A program made the position numbers and the translations under genes. A stretch of 64,000 nt of DNA, taken from Achatina immaculata (Eukaryota > Mollusca > Gastropoda > Stylommatophora > Achatinidae). Location of the stretch: contig CM019718.1 in the NCBI GenBank assembly GCA_009760885.1, positions 27,339,633 to 27,403,632 of the forward strand, in the 5' to 3' direction. Below are positions 53,987 to 64,000 of this stretch, piece by piece. The notes beneath the pieces were generated by a model. That model did no database searches and was not told the DNA's origin. It saw nothing but the letters and a program-made list of their open reading frames with translations. The first letter of the stretch is position 1. Every line of letters starts with the position of its first letter.

Positions 53987-55268
53987 AGAGGGGTGATTGA
54001 TAAGTTCTCGGCATAAGGTACAAGTACATGAAACACACATTTGATTTTAGGTGCACTTGTAGATCAGGTTAATGTAAGATTAAACACCAAGTTTCAAGAC
54101 ATTAACTGCAACCAATTTTTTTCTGGGCGCTGAAGTAATAAGGGGTGGCAGAAATTGAGAAAATGGATAAAATTTCTCATCGAGCAGTCATTTGCTACCT
54201 CTGCATCAAGGGCTTATCATCAAAGGAGATCCATGAGAATAAGGTAGAGACTTTAGGGGAGAGTGCTCCTTCTTACAGCACAGTGAAGAAATGGGCAGCT
54301 CAAAAGGGAGAGTCTAGAAAATGATCCTCGTCCAGGAAGACCAAGAACGGTAACCACCGATGAAACCACCGGCAGAATCCATGACATGATAATGCAGGAC
54401 CGACGACTAACTGAGCGGTACATTGCTACTGAGTTGGGCATCTCCAAGGAACGTGTTCATGCCATTATTCACAATGATCTTCATTACACAAAGGTCTCTG
54501 CTCAATGGGTCCCGAAACTTCTTGGAGCTGATCACAAACGACAGCGTCTCAGCATGTCAAGAGACAATCTTGGCCATTTTTCTGCAGATCCTGAAAAGTT
54601 TCTTTAGCAATTTGTGGCTATGGATGAGACTTGGGTTCATCATTTTCAACCAGAAACCAGAGAACAGTCAAAGCAGTGGAAACATCATGGATCCCCACCT
54701 CCAAAGAAAGCAAGGGTGGTTCTGTCTGTAGGCAAAGTGATGGCTTCCATCTTTTGGGATTCAGAAGGTATGCTGTTGGTAGACTATCTTCAAAAGGGCA
54801 GAACTGTCACCGGGGCCTATTACGCTAATCTTGTGAAGCAACTGCGGGTCAAATTGAAGGAAAAGCTTCGAGGGAAATTGACGAGAGGAGTCATCTTTCA
54901 TCAAGACAATGCTCCAGTTCACAAGTCGGCGGTGGCAATGGCTGCCATTCATGAATGCTGCTTCCAGCTTCTTGAACATCCTCTTTATTCCCCAGATTTG
55001 GCCCCTACGGACTATTACCTGTTTACCAAACTGAAAAAAAGACATCAGTGGTCGCAAATTTGCTTCAGATGATGACGTCATTCTTGCTGTAGACCACTTT
55101 GTACTGGCACAAGATGCTGACTTTTACAAAGAAGGGATCCGTATGCTCCAGGATCACTGGACTAAGCGCATAACTTACAAGGGGAGTATATTGAGAAATA
55201 ACCCAAAAAAAAGTTATCCACAAATAATCCGTTGTACCTTACGCCGAGAACTTATCAATCACCCCTCT
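53987..55268 (+). mobile_element. mariner (Tc1/mariner) element, structurally complete
   Basis: The 1,282-bp element has 37-bp terminal inverted repeats that differ at one position. The left repeat occupies 53,987-54,023 and starts AGAGGGGTGATTGATAAGTT; the right repeat occupies 55,232-55,268. It is flanked by TA at 53,985-53,986 and 55,269-55,270, the expected target duplication. Size, repeat length and a single transposase gene fit the mariner family. The almost perfect repeats suggest that it inserted fairly recently, yet the transposase is broken. Confidence 0.95.
54163..55260 (+). pseudogene. mariner transposase, broken by two frameshifts and one stop
   Basis: The DNA-cutting and joining enzyme of the element. 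An N-terminal helix-turn-helix region (IKGLSSKEIH..., APSYSTVKKWA) begins at ATG 54,163. A frame change near 54,308-54,315 leads to SLENDPRPGRPRT (GRPR linker motif), then HAIIHNDLHYTKVSAQWVPK. The catalytic region shows AMDETWVHH (first Asp), HQDNAPVHKS (second Asp) and YSPDLAPTDYYLF (third Asp), the DD34D arrangement of mariner. A TAG at 54,605-54,607 lies just before AMDETW, and a second frame change lies near 55,035-55,050 in an A run. The C-terminal part continues as SGRKFASDDDVILAVDHF. The catalytic residues are present but this copy cannot make an intact enzyme. Confidence 0.93.
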
Positions 55269-55270
55269 TA

Positions 55271-55510
55271 GTAACATTCAGAACAACAAGAATAATACAT
55301 AGAAATTTTATGAACAACAAGAGTAGCACACAGTAACATTCTGAGCAATAAGGATAACATAGAAACATCCTGAACAACGAGGATAACATACACTACCACC
55401 ATTAACAGCAAAGATAACATGATAACAACCTGAACAACGATAATAACAAATAGTAACATTCTGAACAGTAAGGATAACATGTAGTAACATTCTTAACAAG
55501 AAGAACATAC
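55271..55510. repeat. about 30-bp degenerate minisatellite, 8 units
   Basis: Loose repeats of GTAACATTCTGAACAACAAG plus GATAACATA. It begins immediately at the right end of the mariner element. Confidence 0.8.
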
Positions 55511-56057
55511 AGTGATATTCTGAACAAAAATAGCAACAACAACAGCAACAGCAACAAGAAAAGGAGCAACAACTCCATATCTGCACCTTCCTGATGTCAT
55601 GGAAAAGCCACTGGATGAAGCTAAACAGACCCAGAAACCCCCCCCCCCCCCCCCAGAGAACAAGACTTTCAGCCAAGAATCAGAATTATTTTTTAAAAAA
55701 TACATCCAGAATAAATATGAAAGGTTGTTGTTCTAAACAGCTCGATGAACGAACGAAGAGCTGATATTTTGATAAATAATATTTGCTTGATATAGCTAAA
55801 GATCCTCCAGATCTTCACGGCTGTTTCATCTGGCTCTTAAAACGGATTTGCTTTCTTCTCCTTTGACTAAGAAAGCTCCCAGGAAAACCTGCTCAGGTAA
55901 ACAATTTAGCAGTAACGAAATACAGGTGTCTGCTTTCAAAATTTTCGAGTTCAGAGATAAAAGGGTACATCCCGGTAGCGAATTGGAAAGTTTCACCTGT
56001 ATATGATCTACTTTCATTAGTTGTGAACGTTTGTGAACTGAATGTAGATGCATTATG
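55511..56057. other. unique sequence with a 16-C run
   Basis: A C homopolymer lies near 55,638-55,653. No gene recognised. Confidence 0.45.
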
Positions 56058-56760
56058 AACATTTATGATAGTATATGGAGACACCATCACAACAGAAATG
56101 AAGTATTTGAGGAGAATATTAAACATAACAAAAAGAGACACAGTCAGAAATGATACCATCGGGGCGAAGGTTGGAGTAACGCCAGTTCTACATTACATCC
56201 CGAAACAGCAAGTCAAATGGCTTGGCCACCTTACACAACTACCATCAGACAGTATACCACAGAAAGAGCAAGTCAAATGGTTTAACCACGTTACAGAACT
56301 ACCACCAGTGTACCATAGAAACAACAAGTCAAATGGTTTGGCCACCTTACACAACTACCACCAGTGTACCATAGAAATAACAAGTCAAATGGTTTGGCCA
56401 CCTTACAGAACTACCACCAGTGTACTATAGAAATAACAAGTCAAATGGTTTGGCAACCTTACACAACTACCACCAAACAGTGTACCACAGAAACGACAAA
56501 TCAAATGGTTTGACCACAACTACCACCAAACAGTGTACCACAGAAACGACAAATCAAATGGTTTGACCACATTACACAACTACCACCAAACAGTGTACCA
56601 CAGAAACAACAAGTCAAATGGTTTGGCCACCTTACACAACTACCGCCTGACAGTTGAAACAAGAAGTACAGGCTAAGAATTGTAGGAAACAAAAGAAGAG
56701 GCCACCTTCGAAAAAAAAGTAGAGGGAGGAAGTTATAGAAACTTTAAATATCCCATTCCA
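56058..56760 (+). mobile_element. LINE-e C-terminal region with internal tandem expansion
   Basis: The frame reads VYGDTITTEMKYLRRILNIT, then KRDTVRNDTIGAKVGVTPVL and PKQQVKWLGHLTQLP, a LINE C-terminal domain with the KWLGHL motif. From 56,209 to about 56,650, the part encoding QVKWLGHLTQLP is repeated about eight times. After the array the ordinary ending resumes (VGNKRRGHLRKK-like, basic). The reading frame is lost inside the array because unit length varies between about 54 and 60 bp. Confidence 0.8.
56209..56650. repeat. 56-60-bp minisatellite, about 8 units, LINE-e derived
   Basis: Units contain CAAGTCAAATGGTTTGGCCA, CCTTACACAACTACCACC and GTGTACCACAGAAA, with spacing of 56-60 bp. Confidence 0.93.
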
Positions 56761-57994
56761 CGAATGAAATCAGTGAACCACGTCAAGACTTCTAATTGTC
56801 CCCCCCCCCCTTTGTGGTGAAAGTAGACAAGACAAGACAGAACAAAAGACAAGTCAAGTGGTATCGTCCAGTCAAAAACTAACACACATTGTGCAGTTTA
56901 ATTGTTCTTGATACACACAATATATATGGCCGTGGATAATGTATAAAATCGTCGATGTAATATAGAAGTTGTAAGGGGGTAGAAAGGAACAAAGGTAAGA
57001 CTTACAACTATAACTCGTGCTCGGCTACTTCTTCCATCCAGGGTAAAAGGTAAGTAATTTATAGAACTGACCCTCAGATATCAGTAACCCGGGTATGCGC
57101 CAAGGTTGGACCGTGAAGTTCCCCCAGTAACGGCATTGGCCCTGGGCTGTAACAGTGAAGGCTTCAAGAAACGGCTTATTTGGCACTGGATATGCATTTG
57201 TTAAAAGTTGATTTCAAACTCAGAGCTGATTGGCTGCATATACTGTGCTCAAGTTCGATTGGGTGGCTGATTAACATAATATATTAAAGATGTGTTAAGA
57301 TGTGCTAAATACTGGCACTTTGGTACGTAATTGGTACCTGCGCATGGAAGAAAAATGTTTACCTATATCAGCCTGCTTACATATAACTATACTTTTTACA
57401 CAGTGAGGAGGTTTGGAGTTTAGAGGACATAGGTTCACTCTGATCAGTGGACATGACTTAGGGTTCATTGGTTTTAGGGATCCTCGGATCAGCTTGGTTG
57501 AGAGGGAAAAAAATTGCGTTCAGTTTATTCCTTTACCTTTTTTCTTTGAGGGGTCCACGAGGGTTCTCAGACTGGAAAGAGGGGACCCACTTCACCCCCC
57601 CCCTCAAAAAAAAAAGAATTAGGAACTACTGTTTTGTGCCGTCAGAAACTTGTAGAAACCATGGAGACACGTGGCAAACTGGTTAACAGTTGTGAGATGA
57701 GATTGACGATGACGTATCGATTATCATTAATTGGGGAAGTGCTCTTCTGGTCATTAACATTAATTTATATTCTAAACTCATCAGTGAGATAGCTGGAAGA
57801 TGATTATTATTATTAGTATTATTATTATTCAGACTACTGTATATGTTATATATATATATATATATATATATATGCGTTGTGCAGGACATCGTTGGTGATC
57901 ATGCTTCTCCATCTTGCACGGTTCTTGGTGGTGGTCCCAATTAATTCGGATGCTTTGCTTTTTTTCCATGCCACCTGGTCAGTCCACTAATCAG
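56761..57994. other. unique sequence
   Basis: No gene. Short C and A runs lie near 56,800 and 57,594-57,613, an (ATT)n run near 57,803-57,830 and a (TA)n run near 57,848-57,873. AGTTCCCCCAGTAACGGCAT near 57,117 may be a degraded family C scrap. Confidence 0.45.
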
Positions 57995-58768
57995 GCTTCC
58001 TCTCTCCCCCTCCCCCCTCTCCGAAATAATTCTCCAATCCTTACTAGGTTCTCTATCTTCTGTCCTCCTATGACCAGGTTCTCTATCTTCTGTCCTCCTA
58101 TGACCAGGTTCTCTAACTTCTGTCCTCTCATGATCAGGTTCTCTAACTTCTGTCCTCTCATTACCAGGTTCTCTATCTTCTGTCTTCTCATCACCAGGTT
58201 CTCTATCTTCTGTCTTCTCATCACCAGGTTCTCTAACTTCTGTCTTCTCATCACCAGGTTCTCTAACTTCTGTCCTCTCATCACCAGGTTCTCTAACTTT
58301 TGTCTTCTCATCACCAGGTTCTCTAACTTCTGTCCTCTCATCACCAGGTTCTCTAACTTCTATCCTCTCATCACCATGTTCTTTAATTTCTGTCCTCTCA
58401 TCACCAGATTCTCTAACTTCTGTCTTCTTCTCACCATGTTCTCTAATTTCTGTCTTCTTATCACCAGATTCTCTAACTTCTGTCTTCTCATCACCAGATT
58501 CTCTAACTTCTGTCTTCTTATCACCATGTTCTCTAATTTCTGTCTTCTCATCACCAGGTTCTCTATCTTCTGTCCTCTCATCACCAGGTTCTCTATCTTC
58601 TGTCCTCTCATCACCAGATTCTCTATCTTCTGTCCTCTCATCACCAGGTTCTCTATCTTCTGTCCTCTGATCACCAGGTTCTCTATCTTCTGTCCTCTGA
58701 TCACCAGGTTCTCTATCTTCTGTCCTCTGATCACCAGGTTCTCTATCTTCTGTCCTGTCATCACATGT
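57995..58768. repeat. 30-bp minisatellite, about 24 units
   Basis: Units of TCACCAGGTTCTCTAACTTC plus TGTCCTCTCA, in exact 30-bp register. Both strands are open: plus encodes ITRFSNFCPL repeats within a 289-codon frame and minus encodes VMRGQKLENL repeats. Without flanking coding sequence I treat both as by-products. Confidence 0.97.
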
Positions 58769-58888
58769 CCACGAACTGTTTGACTGTCTTTTTCTTATAA
58801 TTTGAAATAGTTTTCCTTGTTATGAAACTTCTTTGGGGACGTTTCCGTTTGTTTTTCTATCTGTCCAGGATATTGATATTTTAAAATC

Positions 58889-58937
58889 GCATTCATCATC
58901 ATCATCATCATCATTATCATCATCTTCTTCTTCTTCT
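58889..58937. repeat. (ATC)n then (TTC)n microsatellite
   Basis: About ten ATC units followed by TTC units. Confidence 0.93.
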
Positions 58938-58944
58938 TTAGTCT

Positions 58945-59400
58945 CACTGGAGATGACGTTCTTTACATCCGATGAGGCGAAGATGGTGAGGCACATCTCT
59001 GTCTCTGCCTGGGAGCGGGTTATGGCGGCTATTTTTTTTTTGGTTGGTTTTCCTCATTCCTTTGGTGGAGCAGTGACAAATCCAAGGTTAAGAAGTGCAT
59101 CGTGACAGCGGTCAGCAACCCGTAACTTAATGCTTGGGTCAGGCTTGGTAAACCCGCAGTTGACCACACCCCCGCCTGGCTAACAGGACAAAGTATCGCC
59201 ATTGTCCCGATGGTGGTGGAACCTGCTAAGCATACATTGCCCCTTTTCCTGCCTTGTTTTTTTACCTCTACGCCGGGGTCTTTGAAGGGGGGGGGGAGAT
59301 AGCCGCCGTAACACACTCCCTATCCAGCTCTTCATTTGTGTTTCAACATCTCTATCGCATCGGCGACATAAGACATCCTGTTGGCAGTTGCAGGTATATA
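58945..59400. mobile_element. family C, composite fold-back arrangement
   Basis: The left part (about 58,945-59,040) is the family C right end in reverse orientation: GTTCTTTACATCCGATGAGG, GAGCGGGTTATGGCGGC. The right part (about 59,110-59,400) is a diverged plus-strand copy with GGTCAGCAACCCGTAACT, CCATTGTCCCGATGGTGGTG and ATCGCATCGGCGACATAAGA. The outer ends are therefore complementary. Confidence 0.7.
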
Positions 59401-60204
59401 GAACAAGAACAAGAACAACAATAAAAAAAAAAGCTCAGAAAACCTCATGAACAAAAGCAAAAGTAAAGGCCACACACAGAAGTACAGAGCACCTGTAAGG
59501 GCATATATCTTCATTAACGTCCTCACTCATCTTCTTTTTTTTTTTAAAGAAGTGTGAGTGCGCGCCGGCATGCATGCAAAGAAATACCCCCCCCCCCCCC
59601 CAAGAAAGAAAGGCCGAAAGTAAATAATCTTAAAACGATATCGAGAAGTCTACAGCAAAGAAAAGTTACCCTTTGATCATTCCCCGATATGCACGTCAAG
59701 CGACAGATTCATATTATCAGATAAGGGCTGATTTATCCCCGCAGATAATATCTTGACAGACAAAACTTCAGGGCTTAAGTGATGACTGTCATTTCTTTGC
59801 TGTTTCAATTCATTTTCTGAGAATGGGAGAAAGTACACGTGGGGTTTTTTTTTGAACACCCTTGGAGATGATAAATGAGATGTTTCATGCGGAGCTCGAC
59901 AGAAGCTTCGTATATCATCTGTAATATCTTTGCTCAGCTATCAGAGAAGGACGTTGGGGGGGGGGGGGGGCCCTCAGAGACATGTGAGGAAGAAGCAAGC
60001 TACTACTACTACTACAAATTCTACTACTATTAATTCGTCTTTCTTCTTCTTCGTCCTCTTCTTCTTCGTTGCCGTCTTCTTCTTCTTTGTCTTTAAATTT
60101 CATATACCAGTTATCTCTGGACATATAGATAGGTTGCATCTACGAACCCCACTGTCAGTAGGAGTTCTCCGTGTGTGCTCCATTGTTTTCCAGTTCAGGC
60201 CCTT
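59401..60204. other. unique sequence with homopolymer runs
   Basis: C run near 59,588-59,602, G run near 59,956-59,970 and (TTC)n near 60,039-60,090. No gene recognised. Confidence 0.45.
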
Positions 60205-60715
60205 TTACTCTCATGATAGTAGTTTATGTGGTTTCTTGGCTTTGTGATAGTATATGTGGTTTCTTGGCCTTGTGATAGAATATGTGGTTTCTTGCCCTTG
60301 TGATAGTATATGTGGTTTATTGCCCTTGTGAGAGTACATGTGATTTCCTGCCACTATGATAATATATGTGGTTTCTTACTCTTATGATACTTTATGTGGT
60401 TTCTTACCCTTATGATAATATATGTGGTTTCTTACCCTTGTGATATTAAATGTGGTTTGTTACCTTGTGATTGATAATAATATATGTAGTTCATTACCCT
60501 TATTATAGTATATTTGGTTTCTTACCCTTGTGTCAGTATATTTAGTTTTTTACCGTTGTGATACTGATATATGTAGTTCACTACCCTTATGATAGTATAT
60601 GTGGTTTCTTACCCTTGTGATAGTATATTTAGTTCTTTACCGTTGTGATACTAATATATGTAGTTCTTTATCTTTATGATAGTATATGTGGCTAATTACT
60701 CCTATGATCTCTGAC
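60205..60715. repeat. about 28-bp minisatellite, 17 units
   Basis: Units of TATGTGGTTTCTTACCCTTG plus TGATAGTA, with length changes toward the right. Confidence 0.94.
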
Positions 60716-61082
60716 TCAATGCCCACGTGACAGTACCATCTCTGAAATAGTCCAAAACGTCCCTGTAAAGAAAAACAAAAGACATAAATAAGCAATACCC
60801 AGCGATACACTATAAATTAACTATAGGATATATGTGTAATCATTTATACTCCCAGATCAGCAAATATAAGACCAGAAAGGACTGGATCCAGTATTAGCGT
60901 TCAAGTTCTATATAAAACAGGATTCTTAATGTCACGAGGGAGATGGTCGTTCCAAGTCTGGGAACAGAGAATAACCAACAAATTACAAACCTCTGGCATT
61001 ACACTCCCAGTAGTAGAGTTTTCTGCCTACCGTAAGACTGTGCTCTTTGCTCTTGTACCCTGCCATCATGATATAAATTGTC
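60716..61082. other. unique sequence
   Basis: No gene recognised. Confidence 0.4.
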
Positions 61083-62064
61083 ATGTCATTCCTGTTTTCT
61101 TCTCTTATATTCTTATCTTATATCCTTCTCGTGCCGTTAAATGTCACATAGGGCTCCCAAGGTACTTTGCCAATTTATCCTGTTTTCTGCAAGCTTTTCA
61201 GCCTCAACAAGGGATTTTATGCCTATTAATTTGGCCTCTCTTAACAATGTCCTCTTCAGAGTTTCACGCGGTCTACCTCTTTTTCTTCATCCTGTTGTGT
61301 TCCACTTGATAGCTTGTTTTTGGATTCTCTGACTGTTTCTTTTCATGGATGGACAACATATGTCCATCCTCTTTTTCTGATCACCCATGAAACAGGTTGT
61401 TGTTCGCTCATCGGCCTTATATATGTGTTGTTCTTGAATTCGTTCCACTTTATATCGAGTATTTTCTTTAGGCATTTTTTGTCAAAAGAGTCTAATATGT
61501 TGTCTATTCATTTAATTGTTTTCCAGCTTTCGCATGCATAAATGAGGGTGGATATTATATTTGAATTGAATAGTCTTAACTTGGTTTTTGTGCTTATAAC
61601 TTTTGAATGCCATATGTTCCCAAGATTCATGAAGATCGATCCTGCTTTTGCAATTCTAAATCTAACTTCCTTCTGGTGTCATCATCCTGGTCTATGTAGC
61701 TGCCAAAGTAAACAAATTGATTGACTTCTTCAACATCTGTCTCTTCTACGTGTCTGCTTCTTCTTCTTCTTCTTCGTTCGCTTCTACCACCGAGACCGCC
61801 CCGTAATCCTACCTGTGGTCCTCGATAGGTCCTGTGATCCCCATGTGGCCCTCGAAATGACCACACGAGATCCACGGGAGGACCACAAGAGGTTCAGAGT
61901 ATCGCAGGGTTTGAGCCTGCATTCTTGGTGTTGTCTCAGAAGCGGGAGTGCGTGACACAGTGGTTTTCATTGCACCAGTTTAATCTAGAGTTGGACTTTC
62001 TCACCGGAAAACCTCGACGTTTTTTTGAGATACATGTGTATCCCCGCCGGATGAGAGTGGTTGC

Positions 62065-62450
62065 CTATCTAGTCATTATGAAGGCTATTGCAATTCCAAA
62101 AAGCAAAGGAGACAGTATACATCCTTGTTTCACGCCTGTTTCAATCTGTAACCATTCACTCATTCCTTTTTTTTTTTGTTTTGACTGCACAAACATATCC
62201 TTTGTAGAGATCATTAATGATATTGACAGTTTTAGATGGTATTCCATTTAGACTTAAAATTCTCCACAATGAATCACTGTGTATGCTATCAAATGCCTTT
62301 TTAAAATCTATGAAGTTCAGTATTAATGGTTTCTGCTTTTCAATTTGTTCTTCAAGTAATATTCTTAGAGTAAAGATCTGGTCGAAACAGCTTCTTCTTT
62401 TTTGAAATCCTGCTTGTTTTTCTCTTATTGTGGTATACACTATATCTTTA
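62065..62450 (-). pseudogene. LINE-b ORF: reverse-transcriptase palm fragment
   Basis: It reads TTIREKQAGFQKRRSCFDQI, then FIDFKKAFDSIHSDSLWRIL with the catalytic motif A (F.DF.KAFDS), then GIPSKTVNIINDLYKGYVCA. A frameshift in the A-run at about 62,166-62,177 leads to WLQIETGVKQGCILSPLLFG (motif B). The YxDD box expected about 60 residues further on is not visible in any frame between 62,065 and 61,800. Unrelated-looking sequence lies there instead, so part of the palm seems deleted or replaced. It recovers near 61,760 with VNQFVYFGSYIDQDDDTRRK. Confidence 0.9.
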
Positions 62451-62599
62451 AGTGATCCATTAAATGACCTTGCAAATTACTTTTGACACAACTGGTACTA
62501 AGGTTACTCCTCTGCAATTGTTACAGTCACTAAGGTTTTTGGTATTTTAACAATGATTCCTTTTTTTCCATTTAGAAGGACCTTTTCTTCTTTCCAAAT

Positions 62600-64000
62600 C
62601 TTATTAAACATTCTCTGTGGTTGTCTCATGTTGTCTCTCTATTGATAGCTTTTAGCATTTCGGCTGTTATTTCATCTTCACCTGCAGCTTTGTTGTTAGC
62701 CATTAAATTCACTGCTGTTTCAGTTTCATGCAATGTAATTTCATCTAGGTTAACATTTAGTTGTGGGGTTGGTAAATCGTTTTCAGGCTTTAACAGTTCT
62801 TTTGGGTGTAGTCGATTAAGTATTTCTTGGAAGTATTCAGCTCATCTTTACTTTTGGTCTTTACTTGGTGTTAATAGGATTCCAGTTTTGCTAAGGATTG
62901 GTCTTTCTTTAGATGTAAGAGTACCTGTTAGCCTCTTTTGTATGTTATATAAAGTTTTGCTGTCTCCTGTTTTTGCTGCTTTCTCTGCCTCTTTCGCCAT
63001 ATTGTCTATGTATTCTCTTTTATCCCTTCTATCTGAACTTTTTACTTTCTTGGCTATTTCTTTGTATGTCACTTTCGCCAGATCTTTTCCAAGATCTGTT
63101 TTTACATTCAACATTTCTAATTTGACTGCTCATCTTTCATGTATGTACTTCCATGTGTTTTCTAATATCAGTGCTTTTTTATTTGTTTTTTTTTTCAGTC
63201 CAGCGCTTGCTTTTGCTGCTGTTATTATGGCTGTGCTGTAAGAACTCCATAATTCATCTATACCTATCTCCTTTACTTCACTGAGTGTTGTGGAATGATT
63301 GGCAAGTTCCTGAATGAAATTACTGTTAGTATTCTCTTCTTGTATGCTGTGGCTGTTTATCTTTCTGTGTACTGATTTCTTAAGTTGGCTTTTTAGTTTT
63401 AGTTTTATTTTACTTATACACCGGTTGTGATCACTGTTAACATCTGCACCCCTATAAGCCCATACATCTATCAGAGATGTTTTGTATTGCTTTCTAATAC
63501 AAAAATGATCTATGTAGTTTCTAGTTCTCTCATCTGGAGATATCCACGTTGTTTTATGTATATCTTTGTGTGGAAATATTGTGCCTCCAATGACCATGCC
63601 CTGTGTTAGACATATTTCAATTAATCTTTCTCCTTTCTGATTTACCATGTCAGTTCCTTCTTTCTCCATTTCTTTTTCGACGTCGGTCTTATCTTTCCCT
63701 ACCTTAGCGTTGATGTCCCCTATAGCAATTAGGATGTCGTGTTTAGGGACTTTGTTAATGATTTGTTGTAATTGGTGATAGAAATCGTCTTTCAGCTCAT
63801 CATCTGCATCGTTCGTGGGTGCATAACACTGAATTATTGTCATTCTTCCGTGTCTTAGGTTGTATCGTGCACTTATTATACGACTGTTCACTGGTTCCCA
63901 TTCTACAATGATCTTTGCTGCTACATTTGACATAATAATACCTACCACATATCGAAGTTTTCCATCATTTCTGCCTGAATGTATTAACTTACCAATTTCC
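62600..64000 (-). pseudogene. LINE-b ORF: endonuclease domain and linker, partial
   Basis: The frame is open from the window edge (HSGRNDGKLRYVVGIIMSNV) to 63,133. It shows YAPTND, GDINAKVG (metal-site region), GTIFPHKDIHKTTWISPDER, IDHFCIRKQ and GADVNSDHNRC, the conserved C-terminal motifs of an apurinic-like endonuclease that nicks the target DNA. The same frame continues past a TGA at 63,130-63,132 through a helical linker (ERPILSKTGILLTPSKDQK), then past TAA at 62,848-62,850 and TGA at 62,842-62,844 to AEYFQEILNRLHPKELLKPE and NLMANNKAAGEDEITAEMLK. Three in-frame stops without frameshift over about 1.4 kb indicate point-mutation decay. The N-terminal part lies outside the window. Confidence 0.92.

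Larger units (their letters stand above)
61083..64000 (-). mobile_element. LINE-b, longest copy, 5' end beyond the window
   Basis: A minus-strand APE-type non-LTR retrotransposon of at least 2.9 kb. From the window edge leftward it has the endonuclease C-terminal half, a linker, the reverse-transcriptase fingers and palm, and a degraded C-terminal part with IYKADERTTTCFMGDQKKR-like remains. It ends GTGACATTTAACGGCACGAG and AAGGATATAAGATAAG. It shows that the shorter LINE-b copies at 2.7, 37.6 and 51.0 kb are 5'-truncated members of one family. Confidence 0.92.

Noticed and set aside
54631..54828. Alternative frames inside the mariner element, including 54,423-54,731 and 54,761-55,081 on minus
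   Set aside because: They are shadows of the transposase frame, which carries all catalytic motifs.
57540..57640. Possible hAT MITE (GGTTCTCAGACT ... AGGAACTACTG)
   Set aside because: The two ends resemble hAT termini, but I could not find an 8-bp target duplication or a convincing inverted match, so I left it out of the feature list.
57914..58783. 289-codon open frame with ten-residue repeats
   Set aside because: It is carried entirely by a stop-free 30-bp array that is open on both strands. No coding sequence, signal peptide or splice context is visible around it.
62621..63241. 206-codon plus-strand frame, hydrophobic in appearance
   Set aside because: It is the complement of the LINE-b endonuclease/linker coding strand, whose minus-strand motifs are clear.

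Overview
The window looks like intergenic or intronic DNA from an animal genome that is extremely rich in tandem repeats and transposons. I find no host protein-coding gene, rRNA, CRISPR array or bacterial operon that the sequence supports. Nearly all open frames are by-products of short tandem repeats whose unit lengths lack stops, or are relics of transposable elements. An invertebrate, perhaps a mollusc or another lophotrochozoan, is my guess. It rests only on the mixture of several RTE-like LINE families, tRNA-derived SINEs, mariner and hAT-like elements and dense minisatellites. It is an inference that the sequence does not prove.

Transposable elements. I separate five LINE groups by their C-terminal 'knuckle' sequence and call them a to e, plus one further reverse-transcriptase relic. 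LINE-a copies lie at 4.7, 18.6, 21.5, 29.0, 32.7 and 50.7-52.1 kb. LINE-b copies lie at 2.7, 37.6, 51.0 and 61.1-64.0 kb; the last is the longest, with endonuclease and reverse-transcriptase domains running off the right edge. LINE-c lies at 5.1, 16.0, 37.9, 39.6 and 42.1 kb, LINE-d at 48.5 kb and LINE-e at 56.1 kb. Two nested insertions carry target-site duplications. Two tRNA-headed SINE families (A and B) share a common body. A 350-bp dispersed family, called C here, occurs at least ten times. A 1,282-bp mariner element with almost perfect terminal inverted repeats sits at 53,987-55,268, with a transposase gene broken in three places. A 184-bp hAT-like MITE sits at 23,110.

Tandem repeats. 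More than twenty minisatellite arrays with units of about 19 to 60 bp fill much of the window. The largest is a 4.8-kb array of a 19-bp unit at 43.2-48.0 kb with a 1,046-bp internal duplication. Others are the 23-bp arrays at 25-28 kb, caught up in a 1.66-kb tandem duplication, the 29-bp array at 29.3-31.1 kb and the 60-bp array at 52.1-52.6 kb. Microsatellites, polypurine tracts and long G or C runs fill many of the gaps.

The most interesting thread is that several arrays can be traced to a parent sequence inside a transposon. A 34-bp array at 8.2 kb comes from one segment of family C, a 21-bp in-frame array at 48.9 kb lies inside the LINE-d coding region, and a 56-60-bp array at 56.2 kb lies inside LINE-e. 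Several microsatellites are LINE 3' tails. The window reads as a record of tandem repeats being born from mobile elements, and I see no encoded biochemical system.
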